Shown here: positions 36,291 to 45,768 of the stretch, piece after piece | How positions within the stretch are numbered: the first letter of the stretch is position 1 | Layout of the letters: the number at the start of each line of letters is the position of its first letter | Origin: Oligosphaera ethanolica | GTDB taxonomy: Bacteria; Verrucomicrobiota; Lentisphaeria; Oligosphaerales; Oligosphaeraceae | Assembly (NCBI RefSeq): GCF_030814695.1 | Contig: NZ_JAUSVL010000001.1 | Coordinates: 62,001 to 126,000, forward strand | Direction: 5' to 3' | DNA: 64,000 nt | Translations under genes and position numbers: made by a program | Notes under the pieces: generated by a model | What the model saw: the letters and a program-made list of their open reading frames with translations, nothing else | What the model was told of the DNA's origin: nothing | Database searches by the model: none

Positions 36291-39200
36291 ATGCGACACC
36301 CCCTGGCCCTCTCCGTCCTCTCAGCCTTCCTCCTGGTCCACAGCTACGCCGACGCACAGACCGCCAGCAACGGCCTCGTCAACAACACCCCGGGCCTGCT
36401 CCGCTTCTACGATTTCAGCGCCCTCCAAGGCGACGTCAGCAGCGTCGCCTCCACCGGCAGCGACCAGACACCACTGCAGTGCAGCATCCCCTTCACCATT
36501 GTCCCCGGCCGCGACGCCGGCAAAACCGCCGTCCGCATTGACGACCAGGCCCTCCATGCCGATCCCTTCCCGCTCGACAGCCAGCACTTCACCGCCGAAA
36601 TTTGGTTCAAGCTCATGGACGTCGGTTCACAGCGCGGCAACGGCGGCAGCACCAGCGGCACCATCATGTCCATCGGCATCGGCTACTGGGACGGCTGGCG
36701 CCTAACCACCTCATACCCCGGACGAAAGCTCGCCTTCGAACTCGGTAGACCACGGGGTATCAACGCCTTCGGCATCGGCAGCCCTCTCACCGTCGCCAAT
36801 CGCGCCTGGCAGCACGCCGCCGTCTCCTGGGACGGCAGCACCATGCGGCTCTACGTCAATGGTCTGCTCAGCGCCCAGGCGCCCTACTCCGACCCATATA
36901 CCCAACCAGCCGCCGACGCGCGCTTCAAAATCGGCTTCGCCGGCTTCGGCTTCGGCTCGGTCGTCATGGACGTCGAGCAGGTCGCCGTCTTCTCCCGCGC
37001 CCTCCGCCCCGCCGAGATCGCCACCCACGCCCTCGCCAGCGCCCTCCCCGCCGACGACCTCGCCGCACTTATCGACCAGGCCCAGGACTCCTACGTCAAA
37101 GCACGCGGCGACGACGACGCCCGCACGGCCATGGCGCCCCTGCTGGCCGCTTCCCTCCCCGCAACCTGGCGCCTCTGGGCCCAACTCGCCAGCGAACTAA
37201 AAAGCCCTCGCGCCCAGAACGTCCTCCCCATCATGACTGATCCGCAACTGCCACCATTGCTCGCCGCACAGGCCACCGACGCCGTCATCGCCGCCATCCG
37301 CGACAACCCCAAAATGGCCCTGCCCGACTCAGTCTACGACACCCTCCTGGCCAACGACGACCTCGACGCCGACACCCGCAATGCCGTCGCTCTCAGCCGC
37401 GCCTTCCAGCTCATCGCCAAGGGTCAGATCGACCAGGCTCAACAGACCTTCGACCGCCACCTGGCCCGGCCCGATATCAGTCCCGCCGCCCACAGCGACA
37501 TCACGCTCAGCATCGCTCACGCTTTCCGCGGCCAAGGCCACTACGACCAGGCCCGGCAGTACTATCAACGCATCAGCCAGGACCAAGCCAAGCCCGCCGC
37601 CCACCAAGCCATTGCCGCCCTGGCTAGCGCCCAGACCTACGCCCTCGCCGGCGATTACGCCCAGGCCGCCGCGGCCTTTACAACCATCAGCGCCAACGCC
37701 GCCCTTATGCCGCACCACCGCCAGGAGGCCGCTGAATGCGCCAGCGAATGCCGCCGCCAGCAGCAAGGACTGCCTCCGCTCGCTCCCGATGCGACCCGCC
37801 AGCGCCCGACACCGCCGCCGCCGCCGACCAAAGAGTGGTTCGTCGCCCCAGAGGGCAGCGACCAGAACGACGGCAGCGCCCAGCGCCCATTCGCCAGCAT
37901 CCACGCTGCCTGCGCCGCCATCAGGCAATACCGCACCACCCAGCCCGCCAGCAAGGGCAGTCTCGTCGTCACTCTCGCCGGCGGCAGCTACGACGTCCCC
38001 CAAACAACCGAACTCACCAGCGCAGACTGCGGCAGCGCTGAAGCCCCGCTGCACATCCGCGCCGCCACCGGCGAAAAGCCCGTCCTCACCGGCGGCGTCA
38101 TCCTCCGTCACTTCCAACCCGTCACCGATCCGGCCGTCCTTGCCCGCATCCCCGCCGAAGCACGCGCACTGGTCCTCCAACACGATCTGCGCGACCTCAA
38201 TCTTCCCCTCGATTTGCAGCAGCGCCCCCTCGCCGAGCTCTTCTGCGATGACCGCCCACTCACCGTCGCCCGCTGGCCCAACAGCGGCTTCGTCACTATC
38301 GACGCGCTCCTCCCCGACTACGCCGAAAAAAAGACCCCGGCTTTCATTTTTGCCGACCAGCGCCCCGCACGCTGGACCGCCGCCGATGACATCTGGCTCA
38401 CCGGCTACTGGGTGCACCATTGGGCCGCCGACACCGTCAAGGTCAAGACCATCGACCTGGCCGCCGGCACCGTCACCCTCGCCAAAATGCCCGGCTACGG
38501 CCTCCGCAGCAAGCAGCACTTCTTCGCCTTCAATCTCCTGGAAGAACTCGACCAGCCCGGCGAGTGGTTCCTCGACCGCCAAAACGCCATGCTCTACCTC
38601 TTCCCGGCTCAGCCCGTCGCCAATAATACCTACACGCTCTCCCGCTTGAACGCGCCATTCCTCAAGCTCAACGATGTCAGCCACGTCGTCATCAGCGGTC
38701 TCCACTTCGCCTTCAACCAGGCCAACGCCATCGAAATGACAAACGTCAGCAACGGCGCCATCATCGGCTGCAGCATCAAAAATATCGCCAGAGACGCCCT
38801 TGTCTGCGAAAATGGCAGCCACCTCAGTATCTACGGGAATGACTTCCTGACCCTCGGTCGCGGCGGCATGCGCGTCAGCGGCGGCAAACGCCGCGATCTC
38901 AGCCCCAGCGGCATCGTCATCGAAAACAATGTCGTCAACAACTTCTCCCGCCTCGACCGCACCTACACGCCAGCGCTGCACCTCGAAGGCGTCGGCACCC
39001 GCGTCGCCCACAATCTCTTCTGCGACTCGCCGCACCACGCCATCCGTGTCGAAGGCAACGACCACGCCATCGTCTTCAATGAAGTACACAGCGTCGTCTA
39101 TGAATCCGACGACCAAAGCGGCATCGATATGTGGTACAACCCTACCTATCAAGGCAATGTCATCAGCTATAACTTCTGGCACCACATCGGCAGCGGCATG

Positions 39201-39803
39201 AATGTCGCCGGCCAATCCGGCATCCGCCTCGACGACGCCATCTGCAACGTCGTCATGGTCGGCAATGTCTTCCTTAACGCCGCCGACGGCCACTTCGGTG
39301 GCATTCAAATCCACGGCGGCAAAGACAATGTCGCCGAAAACAATCTCTTCATCTCCTGCAAAGCCGCGCTGAGTTTCTCGCCCTGGGGCGAAAAACGCTG
39401 GCTCGACGTGCTCAAGCGCGACAATATGAAACAGCGTCTCTACGGCGACATCGCCATCGACCAGGATCCCTACGCGTCGCGCTACCCGTGGCTCGCCTCA
39501 CTCCACGAAAACCACGACCGCAATTTCATCTGGCGTAACCTCGCCGTCGACTGCGACAGTTTCTTTATGCGGCCAAACCGCTACAGCGATGCCGTCGACA
39601 ACCTCAGCGTCCAGAACGACCCCGGTTTTACTTCCCAACAGGACTTCACCCTCCGCCCCAACTCCTGGGCCCAACAGCACTCGGCCTTCCGACCAATTCC
39701 CTTCCGCGAAATCGGTCTCTACCAAGACGATCTGCGCGCCTCCTGGCCCGTCAAATTCCCCATCACCGACCACTACCGCGGCCCGCACTGGCCACTGCAA
39801 TAA
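36291..39803 (+). CDS. Large secreted LamG / TPR-like / right-handed beta-helix protein
   Basis: The product is 1,170 aa. The start MRHPLALSVLSAFLLVHSYADAQ has AAGGAG 6 nt upstream and gives a signal peptide. Residues 25-250 form a LamG/concanavalin-like sandwich (FTAEIWFKLMDV...WQHAAVSWDGSTMRLYVNGLL). Residues about 260-500 are helical and TPR-like. From WFVAPEGSDQNDGSAQRPFASI (about 516) comes a right-handed parallel beta-helix of the PbH1 type (NAIEMTNVSNGAIIGCSIKNI, GIVIENNVVNNFS, NVVMVGNVFLN). This N-terminal 'APxGsDxNdGs--rPfaSi' start is common to secreted polysaccharide lyases and glycosidases. It is probably a surface or periplasmic glycan-degrading or -binding protein; catalytic residues cannot be assigned. 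Confidence 0.85.
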   Translation: MRHPLALSVLSAFLLVHSYADAQTASNGLVNNTPGLLRFYDFSALQGDVSSVASTGSDQTPLQCSIPFTIVPGRDAGKTAVRIDDQALHADPFPLDSQHFTAEIWFKLMDVGSQRGNGGSTSGTIMSIGIGYWDGWRLTTSYPGRKLAFELGRPRGINAFGIGSPLTVANRAWQHAAVSWDGSTMRLYVNGLLSAQAPYSDPYTQPAADARFKIGFAGFGFGSVVMDVEQVAVFSRALRPAEIATHALASALPADDLAALIDQAQDSYVKARGDDDARTAMAPLLAASLPATWRLWAQLASELKSPRAQNVLPIMTDPQLPPLLAAQATDAVIAAIRDNPKMALPDSVYDTLLANDDLDADTRNAVALSRAFQLIAKGQIDQAQQTFDRHLARPDISPAAHSDITLSIAHAFRGQGHYDQARQYYQRISQDQAKPAAHQAIAALASAQTYALAGDYAQAAAAFTTISANAALMPHHRQEAAECASECRRQQQGLPPLAPDATRQRPTPPPPPTKEWFVAPEGSDQNDGSAQRPFASIHAACAAIRQYRTTQPASKGSLVVTLAGGSYDVPQTTELTSADCGSAEAPLHIRAATGEKPVLTGGVILRHFQPVTDPAVLARIPAEARALVLQHDLRDLNLPLDLQQRPLAELFCDDRPLTVARWPNSGFVTIDALLPDYAEKKTPAFIFADQRPARWTAADDIWLTGYWVHHWAADTVKVKTIDLAAGTVTLAKMPGYGLRSKQHFFAFNLLEELDQPGEWFLDRQNAMLYLFPAQPVANNTYTLSRLNAPFLKLNDVSHVVISGLHFAFNQANAIEMTNVSNGAIIGCSIKNIARDALVCENGSHLSIYGNDFLTLGRGGMRVSGGKRRDLSPSGIVIENNVVNNFSRLDRTYTPALHLEGVGTRVAHNLFCDSPHHAIRVEGNDHAIVFNEVHSVVYESDDQSGIDMWYNPTYQGNVISYNFWHHIGSGMNVAGQSGIRLDDAICNVVMVGNVFLNAADGHFGGIQIHGGKDNVAENNLFISCKAALSFSPWGEKRWLDVLKRDNMKQRLYGDIAIDQDPYASRYPWLASLHENHDRNFIWRNLAVDCDSFFMRPNRYSDAVDNLSVQNDPGFTSQQDFTLRPNSWAQQHSAFRPIPFREIGLYQDDLRASWPVKFPITDHYRGPHWPLQ

Positions 39804-39915
39804 CCACAAACGCAGCCCGTAGCCGCCACTAATCACTGCTGCCCGCAGCGGGCAGCGGCGCCGCCGGCTCCCCAACCACCCATCCCGACCACAACCACGC
39901 CCAAAGTACCCGCTC

Positions 39916-40761
39916 ATGGCAGAACCCAACCGCTCATACCAGCTCGTCGACGCCGGCGCCGGCCGCAAACTCGAACGTTTCGCCGATGTCCTCATCAGCC
40001 GCCCCTGCGCCCAGGCCGTCTGGCGCCCATCACGCCCGCAAAGCGTCTGGGACCAGGCCGACGCCTCCTTCACCCGCGAACAGCAAAGCGGCTGGTCATT
40101 CCGCCGCAAAATCCCCAGCGAATGGACCTGCGAAGTCGGCGGCGTGCTCTTCACCGTCCGCCCAACCGACTTCGGCCACCTGGGCGTCTTCCCCGAACAC
40201 GCCTTCGGCTGGCAATGGCTGCAACAACGTGCCACAGAAGCCAAACAACCACTCAATATCCTCAATCTCTTCGCCTACTCCGGCGGCGCCACCCTCGCCC
40301 TCGCTAAGGCCGGCTGCGAGGTCTGCCACCTCGATGCGTCCAAAAAAATGGTCGACTGGGCACGGCAAAACGCCGCCCTTAACCAACTCGCCAACGCCCC
40401 CATCCGCTGGATCGTCGACGATGTCCAAAAATTCCTCCACCGCGAAATCCGCCGCGGCCGCCGCTACGACGGCATCGTCCTCGATCCCCCCAGCTTCGGC
40501 CGCGGCACCAACCAAGAGCTCTTCAAAATCGACAACGACCTCATTGAGCTCCTCGATCTCTGCTGGCAGGTCCTCGCCCCCAACCCCGCTTTCGTCTTCC
40601 TCAGCTGCCACACCCCCGGCTACACCCCCATCGTCCTTCAAAACGTCGTCAGCCAATGCGCCAAAGGCGGCCAAATCAACACCGGCGAAATGCGCATCGA
40701 CCCCCAACCCGGATCCCTCCCCATCCCCTCCGGCAGCTTCGCCGCCTGGCAAAACGCCTGA
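39916..40761 (+). CDS. Class I SAM-dependent methyltransferase, RlmI/RlmK-like
   Basis: The product is 281 aa. AdoMet motif I reads ILNLFAYSGGATLALAKAGCEVCHLDASKKMVDWARQN, and the catalytic region reads YDGIVLDPPSFGRG (DPPxF, as in the RlmI/RlmL 23S rRNA methyltransferase group). An N-terminal EVGGVLFTVRPTDFGHLGVFPEHAFGW matches the central domain of that group. There is no PUA domain at the N-terminus, so it is shorter than RlmI (about 396 aa). The substrate is probably rRNA. Its stop is 10 bases before the large GATC array. Confidence 0.87.
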   Translation: MAEPNRSYQLVDAGAGRKLERFADVLISRPCAQAVWRPSRPQSVWDQADASFTREQQSGWSFRRKIPSEWTCEVGGVLFTVRPTDFGHLGVFPEHAFGWQWLQQRATEAKQPLNILNLFAYSGGATLALAKAGCEVCHLDASKKMVDWARQNAALNQLANAPIRWIVDDVQKFLHREIRRGRRYDGIVLDPPSFGRGTNQELFKIDNDLIELLDLCWQVLAPNPAFVFLSCHTPGYTPIVLQNVVSQCAKGGQINTGEMRIDPQPGSLPIPSGSFAAWQNA

Positions 40762-40770
40762 GCCCCCACC

Positions 40771-41392
40771 ATAACCGATCAGACCGATCAGACCGATCAG
40801 AAATCCGATCCGTCAGATCAGTCCGATCCGTCCGATCAGTCCGATCAGTCCGCGAAGAAGACAAAAGACCGCCGATCAGACCGATCAGCCCGATCAGACC
40901 GATCAGACCGATCAAAAATCCGATCCGTCCGATCAGTCCGATCAGTCCGCGAAGAAGACAAAAGACTGCCGATCAGACCGATCCGACCGATCAGACCGAT
41001 CAGACCGATCCGACCGATCAAAAATCCGATCCGTCCGATCCGTCCGCGAAGAAGACAAAAGACCGCCGATCAGACCGATCAGACCGATCAAAAATCCGAT
41101 CCGTCCGATCCGTCCGATCCGTCCGATCCGTCCGATCCGTCCGATCCGTCCGATCCGTCCGATCCGTCCGATCCGTCCGATCCGTCCGATCCGTCCGCGA
41201 AGAAGACAAAAGACTGCCGATCAGACCGATCAGACCGATCAGACCGATCAAAAATCCGATCCGTCCGATCCGTCCGATCCGTCCGATCCGTCCGCGAAGA
41301 AGACAAAAGACTGCCGATCCGACCGATCCGACCGATCAAAAATCCGATCCGTCCGATCCGTCCGATCCGTCCGATCCGTCCGCGAAGAAGAC
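40771..41392 (+). repeat. GATC-rich 9-bp tandem array with higher-order units
   Basis: About 620 bases consist almost entirely of 9-bp units, GACCGATCA and GTCCGATCC and variants. They are arranged in six higher-order blocks, each closed by the word GCGAAGAAGACAAA (near 40852, 40949, 41046, 41197, 41293, 41381). Steps are 97, 97, 151, 96 and about 88-90 bases; the 151-base block has extra GTCCGATCC copies. Nearly every unit contains one GATC. Because 9 is divisible by 3, all frames stay open across it, but there is no gene-like start or composition. Confidence 0.95.
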
Positions 41393-41397
41393 AAAGG

Positions 41398-41599
41398 ACT
41401 CCTATGTTACATGACCGGATAACCTCGGACAAATCACGTCGTCAGGTCGGCCAAGTTCGGCCCGGAGGGGTGTGACAGCAACTTGGAATTGCGCCCGGAG
41501 GGCGCCACATTGGCATGGCTAGTCGCTTCCCACGATGCCAGAACGAGGCATATCGTGCCGACATTATCAATCACTCCTATGTTACATGACCGGATAACC
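41398..41599 (+). repeat. 27-bp direct repeat pair
   Basis: ACTCCTATGTTACATGACCG and the following GATAACC are identical at 41398-41424 and 41573-41599, 175 bases apart. The spacer has fragments of the dispersed CCAAGTTCGGCCC repeat seen at 45885. No ORF lies between. Confidence 0.85.
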
Positions 41600-42146
41600 G
41601 GGGAATGGGGAGCAGGCTAAAGCCTGAACACCATACGCCGCCGCCTACCCAAGGAGCATGTAACCTGCAAATTGTCCCCGGTGTTTTCCCCACCGGGGTG
41701 GTTACTAACCAATTACGCTTTTTTGTAATCAGTCAGTGATTGATAATTGAGCAGAAGAGCAACAGGCGGCCCTAGACGTGCCCGTTTCCCTAGCCGCGAA
41801 GCGGCAAAAGCGCTGAAAGCGCGCGCCGCCCTGAATAGAGAGCCAGTATTGTTCGTGTTCCTCGGCCCCTTTGCCCCCAGTCGGCTTCGCCGACTGGAGC
41901 CAAAGAGGCAATGGAACCAGGTAACGTGAAGTGGCCCCCCAAGTCAAGGACAAAAACGAACGAATTATCAGTGGGGTCATGATTTCGCGCCGGCATTTGG
42001 CTGCAAAGCCGCAGTCCGCAGAAGAGCGGCTGAGCAGCCCGTCGGCTGGCCGGTTTGCAGGCACGCAAGCCCCATGGTTTGGCTTCTCTAGCCAAACCAG
42101 GCTTAATAAGAGTTGAACCCACCCCATTCAGGTGTTGGGCAGCGTT
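41600..42146. repeat. Intergenic region with dispersed hairpin repeat, copy 2
   Basis: Bases 41785-41915 repeat the composite of 25414-25575: GCCGCGAAGCGGCA, GAAAGCGC, GTGTTCCTCGGCC, a 20-bp imperfect stem (41866-41885 with 41889-41908), and AAAGAGGCAATGGAAC. A second small hairpin lies near 41680-41700 (CCCCGGTG / CACCGGGG). Nothing gene-like is seen in the remaining bases up to the glycosidase gene. Confidence 0.7.
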
Positions 42147-45100
42147 CTATTCCGAGGTCAGGGCTATGCTGCAATATCTTTCCGGATGCTGGAAGGGCTG
42201 AGTGCCTTTGGGTGTCAGGGTCAGCCCGGTCTTGCGGCCTTTGCCGTCGTTGTCGTTGACAAGCATAGAGAAACCGAAAGTCTCCCCGGCTTTGAACTTG
42301 ACGTCGGGCAGGCATTCCGCCGGCAAGAAGATGTCGTAGCGCAAGCCGTCTGGCAGCCGGGCACAGTTCACCTTGACGGCCTTGTCAACTCCGGTCTCCT
42401 GGTTGGCCTCGCCGATATATCGCTTGGCGCAAGCCTTGAACAAGTAGGCGGTCGGCTCCGTCCCTTTTACCCAGGAGATGACATATTCCAGATCATCGTC
42501 GAGGTTGCGTTTTTTAGCGGAAGCTTCGGCGGTGGCGTCAAAGCGCATGTCGAAATAGATTTGCAGGGAATCGTCCTGCCAGGCTCCAGGAGCATTGTCC
42601 GGCAAGCATTCCTTGTCATCACGGGTTATCACGCTCAGAGCAAGTCCGTCGGCGTTCCAGCCGCAGGCGAATCTTGCCGAAATGTCTTCCACCCCTTGCC
42701 AGCGTTCGGAGATATGAAAGTCAGGAGAGAGGTTTTCCCCTCCCAGTTCGACCCAGTCTGAGTTCCGCCACTGATCGAACCCTTTGCATTCCCTGGCGAA
42801 GAGCGGAGGCGCCAATTGAGCATGAAGGCTTGAACGCTCATTCCCACTGTCCAGTCCGATTTTGAAACGGTAGTCGCCAAGCGGCTTGATATCGGATTCC
42901 TTCATCGTAAAGACTGCAACCCGTTTTTCGCCGGGGCCAAGAGCAAGGCTGCTGACGCTCTGCTCGAAACTCCAGCGCGAGGGTATATCCAGAAGCGAGA
43001 GCTTCAAATCAGCCTTCTGATTGGTCCGGTTTACGACAATCACGTTCAGCTTGTCAAGCCCCCCAAGCACCGGACGTATGCTGAATGGCTCGCCTAGGTT
43101 GAAAAACGCCGTGCTTGATATGGCTGTTACGATGGCATTCTTGCTCATGCTCGCCGGAAAGCGCAGGTAGACCGGCGCCCGCGATAATTTGACCTTGCCT
43201 TCAGGTAGCGGGTTGCCCATCATGTCAAAGGCCTTGGCTTTGCCGGGAAGCTGCATTTCCCCAAAAGTTTCAGCGCTGATGGTATGAATTGTAGCTAGCT
43301 GTCCCTTGGGGAAGACGAAGCACTTCAAGGCCTCGCCAAGCTGAAGAGGTTCGCCTGTTCCTACCGAGCCGAGGAACCCAACTGCTACGTTTGACGCCGG
43401 AGCAGCCGCAAAGGCGAATTTTTCATTCATGAAGCCGCGCCAGAAATGCTGCGGTGTAAATGCCGCGAACTTCGTGCCTGCGGCTGCATGATGTATCAGG
43501 TTTACGGCCATTGCCGTTGCATGCTCAAACTCCGTCGGCAGGGAACTATTGGCAAGATAATCAGAGTCTTGATCGTCAAGCTCTGGCATCTGAACGCCAA
43601 AGAACTGCTCGGTGTTCCAGACTGGCAAGTCCTTTCCAGTATATTGCTTGAGCAATTCATGGAAGCGGACAACGCTTCCGAAGGTGTCGGTCAGGTCGGG
43701 GTTATGGGTGTAGTTATGGAAACTGAAGACATCAATTTGCTTGCCGCCTCCCGCCTTCAAGAAGCGTTCGGCGTAGTTCATGTTGGCGGTGCAGATGCAT
43801 GGGCCGACAAGCAGCATCTCCGACGCAATCGTTTTGATGATCGGGCGGGCTATTTCGTAAAATTTGGCGACTTTCTCCGGCGACATGGTCTTTTCGCCTT
43901 TTCGCGGCCCGTCCTTCATTGTCCAGAGATTGGGCTCGTTAAAAAGCTCAACGCCTGCAACCAAGCCTTTAAGCTCCATAATGATCTGCTTCAGCCACTC
44001 GCTGTATTCTTCCGCCAGCTCAGGCGTCATGCTTGCGGCTTCCACAATCTTGGTTTTCAGCTCTTGTGGAAAGCAGTAGTCGCCACCTTCTGCAAATACG
44101 ATAATGTTCCTGTATTTCGACGCCTTCAAGGTGTTTTTGAAAATCTGACTTTGCCGTCCTGCCTTGTTAACCTGCAAGAAAAAACGGTTGAAGGTGTTTT
44201 CGAATGGCAAGTATTTCGCATAGTGCGCCTCGTCCGATGGATAGAGCAGGAATGGAACGACATGTCCAGCCAAGGGATTGTCCGGCAATTCCGCTTTGGA
44301 GAGATCATCCATGATGACGTAGCGCGACTCGCCGATCTTCTTGCCGTCAGAGACGAATTCCGCTGTGAAGAGGCCGCGCTTTCCATCGGGATTCACCTTC
44401 ACAACGCTTGTTCCGGCCTTAAAGCTTTCCTTCCTGACGGTAGCACCGAAGATGTTTTGTACGACCATCTCTCCAGTACAGGTCGAATGAAGCAGCAAGA
44501 CGGCATTACTGTCAGAGGAACTGATCAGAGTCTGTCCTCGCAGAGCAGCTCTTTTCTCAGAAACATAGAAATCTGAGGGCTTTTCTCCTGCCGACACCTG
44601 CGCCTTTTGCAGAAGGACGGCACCGTCTTTGACGTCGATTCTCAGGTAGAGTGAGTTTCGTGGCGTCTTCGGCGCAATGCCGCTGAAATCGTAGCGTTTC
44701 CATTCGTTGGACAGTTCGATGTCATGCCTGGCAGCCACCTGCCAGTTGGTTGCCAGGAGGTAGGCCCGGCAGCTTGCCTTCGCGGTGGCATCGGCCTTCT
44801 TCAGCCAGAGGGAGGCTGTATACGGCATGCCTTCTTGAACCGGGAAGGTGAAGCTTGTAATGCAAGTGCCTTCGGAGAGGCGCATGGCGCCTTCGGCATT
44901 GAGTCTTGGCTCTTGCATCCGGCTGAGAGTCTCAAGTCGTTCTGGACTTGAAAATCCCCCGTGATATGCGCTCCAGCCGGAACTTCCTTGGAAAAAGTCG
45001 GGATTGACAAGAAGGTTTTTCCCCACGGAATCCAGGTTGCGTGAAAGGAATTTCAAGTCGGTCTTGCCAATCAGCAGAACCCCTTTCTTGACATCTATCC

Positions 45101-45530
45101 TCCTCCAGAAACCAGAGTCTTCAGGGATAGCCGGCGGAACTGCCGTGATGCTGTATTTGCGCCAGGTACCGTCGACTTCAAACTCCTTTGCCACGTGCCA
45201 TTTGTATTTGGTTCCAACGACGAGGATCCTTGCCGTGGCCGGGCCGTTCTCGGAGCGGAGCCAGAAGGATAGGTCGATGCTTTCCCCGTTCGCCGGAAAT
45301 GGCTGTGGCTGCGACCGCATGCACCCGGCCTTGCCGTCCTCCGCCATGCCCAGACGCATCACCTGCTTGGAGCTTTCGAAGCTGAAGTCGTCCGTGAGTC
45401 CGCTCGCCGCAGAGACTTGGATGTATTTGCTCCAGCCGTCAGGAAATAACGATCTGTCGCCAGAGAAGTATTCGTCCCCGAGGAGCGTTGCCACATAGGA
45501 CAGCATAATTGCATACAGAAAATTCTTCAT
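42147..45530 (-). CDS. Secreted clan GH-A glycoside hydrolase with carbohydrate-binding domains
   Basis: The product is 1,127 aa. A short signal peptide (MKNFLYAIMLSYVATLLG) follows GGAGAAGG. Residues 20-165 and 170-315 are two CBM4/9-like beta sandwiches (ESIDLSFWLRSENGPATARI...; YTASLWLKKADATAKASCRA...). A TIM barrel spans about 420-700: the acid/base Glu is in VELFNEPNLW (Glu532) and the nucleophile Glu in LPVWNTEQFFG (Glu641), the spacing of GH39/GH5-like enzymes. A C-terminal CBM9-like domain (about 930-1127) reads LALSVITRDDKE...WQDDSLQIYFDMR. Codon use is less GC-biased than in neighbours. The substrate is unknown. It may be translated with the truncated pseudopilin fragment just upstream. 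Confidence 0.85.
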   Translation of the reverse strand: MKNFLYAIMLSYVATLLGDEYFSGDRSLFPDGWSKYIQVSAASGLTDDFSFESSKQVMRLGMAEDGKAGCMRSQPQPFPANGESIDLSFWLRSENGPATARILVVGTKYKWHVAKEFEVDGTWRKYSITAVPPAIPEDSGFWRRIDVKKGVLLIGKTDLKFLSRNLDSVGKNLLVNPDFFQGSSGWSAYHGGFSSPERLETLSRMQEPRLNAEGAMRLSEGTCITSFTFPVQEGMPYTASLWLKKADATAKASCRAYLLATNWQVAARHDIELSNEWKRYDFSGIAPKTPRNSLYLRIDVKDGAVLLQKAQVSAGEKPSDFYVSEKRAALRGQTLISSSDSNAVLLLHSTCTGEMVVQNIFGATVRKESFKAGTSVVKVNPDGKRGLFTAEFVSDGKKIGESRYVIMDDLSKAELPDNPLAGHVVPFLLYPSDEAHYAKYLPFENTFNRFFLQVNKAGRQSQIFKNTLKASKYRNIIVFAEGGDYCFPQELKTKIVEAASMTPELAEEYSEWLKQIIMELKGLVAGVELFNEPNLWTMKDGPRKGEKTMSPEKVAKFYEIARPIIKTIASEMLLVGPCICTANMNYAERFLKAGGGKQIDVFSFHNYTHNPDLTDTFGSVVRFHELLKQYTGKDLPVWNTEQFFGVQMPELDDQDSDYLANSSLPTEFEHATAMAVNLIHHAAAGTKFAAFTPQHFWRGFMNEKFAFAAAPASNVAVGFLGSVGTGEPLQLGEALKCFVFPKGQLATIHTISAETFGEMQLPGKAKAFDMMGNPLPEGKVKLSRAPVYLRFPASMSKNAIVTAISSTAFFNLGEPFSIRPVLGGLDKLNVIVVNRTNQKADLKLSLLDIPSRWSFEQSVSSLALGPGEKRVAVFTMKESDIKPLGDYRFKIGLDSGNERSSLHAQLAPPLFARECKGFDQWRNSDWVELGGENLSPDFHISERWQGVEDISARFACGWNADGLALSVITRDDKECLPDNAPGAWQDDSLQIYFDMRFDATAEASAKKRNLDDDLEYVISWVKGTEPTAYLFKACAKRYIGEANQETGVDKAVKVNCARLPDGLRYDIFLPAECLPDVKFKAGETFGFSMLVNDNDGKGRKTGLTLTPKGTQPFQHPERYCSIALTSE

Positions 45531-45548
45531 GAAATGAACCTTCTCCTG

Positions 45549-45680
45549 CTATTTCAAGGGGATGGAGTCGTCGTTGAAATGCGAGGGGCCGGACGAATAC
45601 TTGAAATTGGCCACATGGCCATCAATGAACACAGCCGGCCCATAGTCACATAAATTACCTGTTTTTGGGACACAAGCGAG
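45549..45680 (-). pseudogene. C-terminal fragment of an 'H-X9-DG' prepilin-like protein
   Basis: On the minus strand the frame ends YGPAVFIDGHVANFKYSSG and then PSHFNDDSIPLK, followed by a stop. The 'VFIDGHVA.F' box is the C-terminal signature of the prepilin-type N-methylation / H-X9-DG proteins that are hugely expanded in Lentisphaerota and Planctomycetes. The N-terminal cleavage and helix segment is missing; upstream sequence turns into dispersed repeats by about 45760. It is directly upstream of the glycosidase on the same strand, so it is likely a remnant of the protein normally encoded beside such enzymes. Confidence 0.6.
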
Positions 45681-45768
45681 CGCGAGGTTGCCTGATTTTT
45701 CATGACACCTGTAACTGCAGCCAGGCGATGATACCAAAACTGTCGTGCCTCGACGAGGCACTGCCTGT

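Noticed and set aside
37329..39314. 661-aa minus-strand frame opposite the beta-helix gene
   Set aside because: Shadow frame of a GC-rich gene; Val/Ala/Asp-rich with no motif, while the plus strand has a signal peptide, RBS and domains.
40771..41392. CRISPR-like array
   Set aside because: Units are 9 bp without unique spacers, the higher-order blocks are themselves repeats, and no cas genes are nearby.
40656..41414. Long open frames through the GATC array on both strands, coding TDQ/SDP/DRT-type repeats
   Set aside because: They exist only because a 9-bp repeat without stops stays open in all frames; no RBS, no conserved start, and they overlap the end of the methyltransferase gene.
41729..42127. 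Minus-strand frames of 110-132 aa over the dispersed repeat
   Set aside because: They translate the repeat itself (RFQRFCRFAA-type strings seen wherever the repeat lies) and have no RBS.
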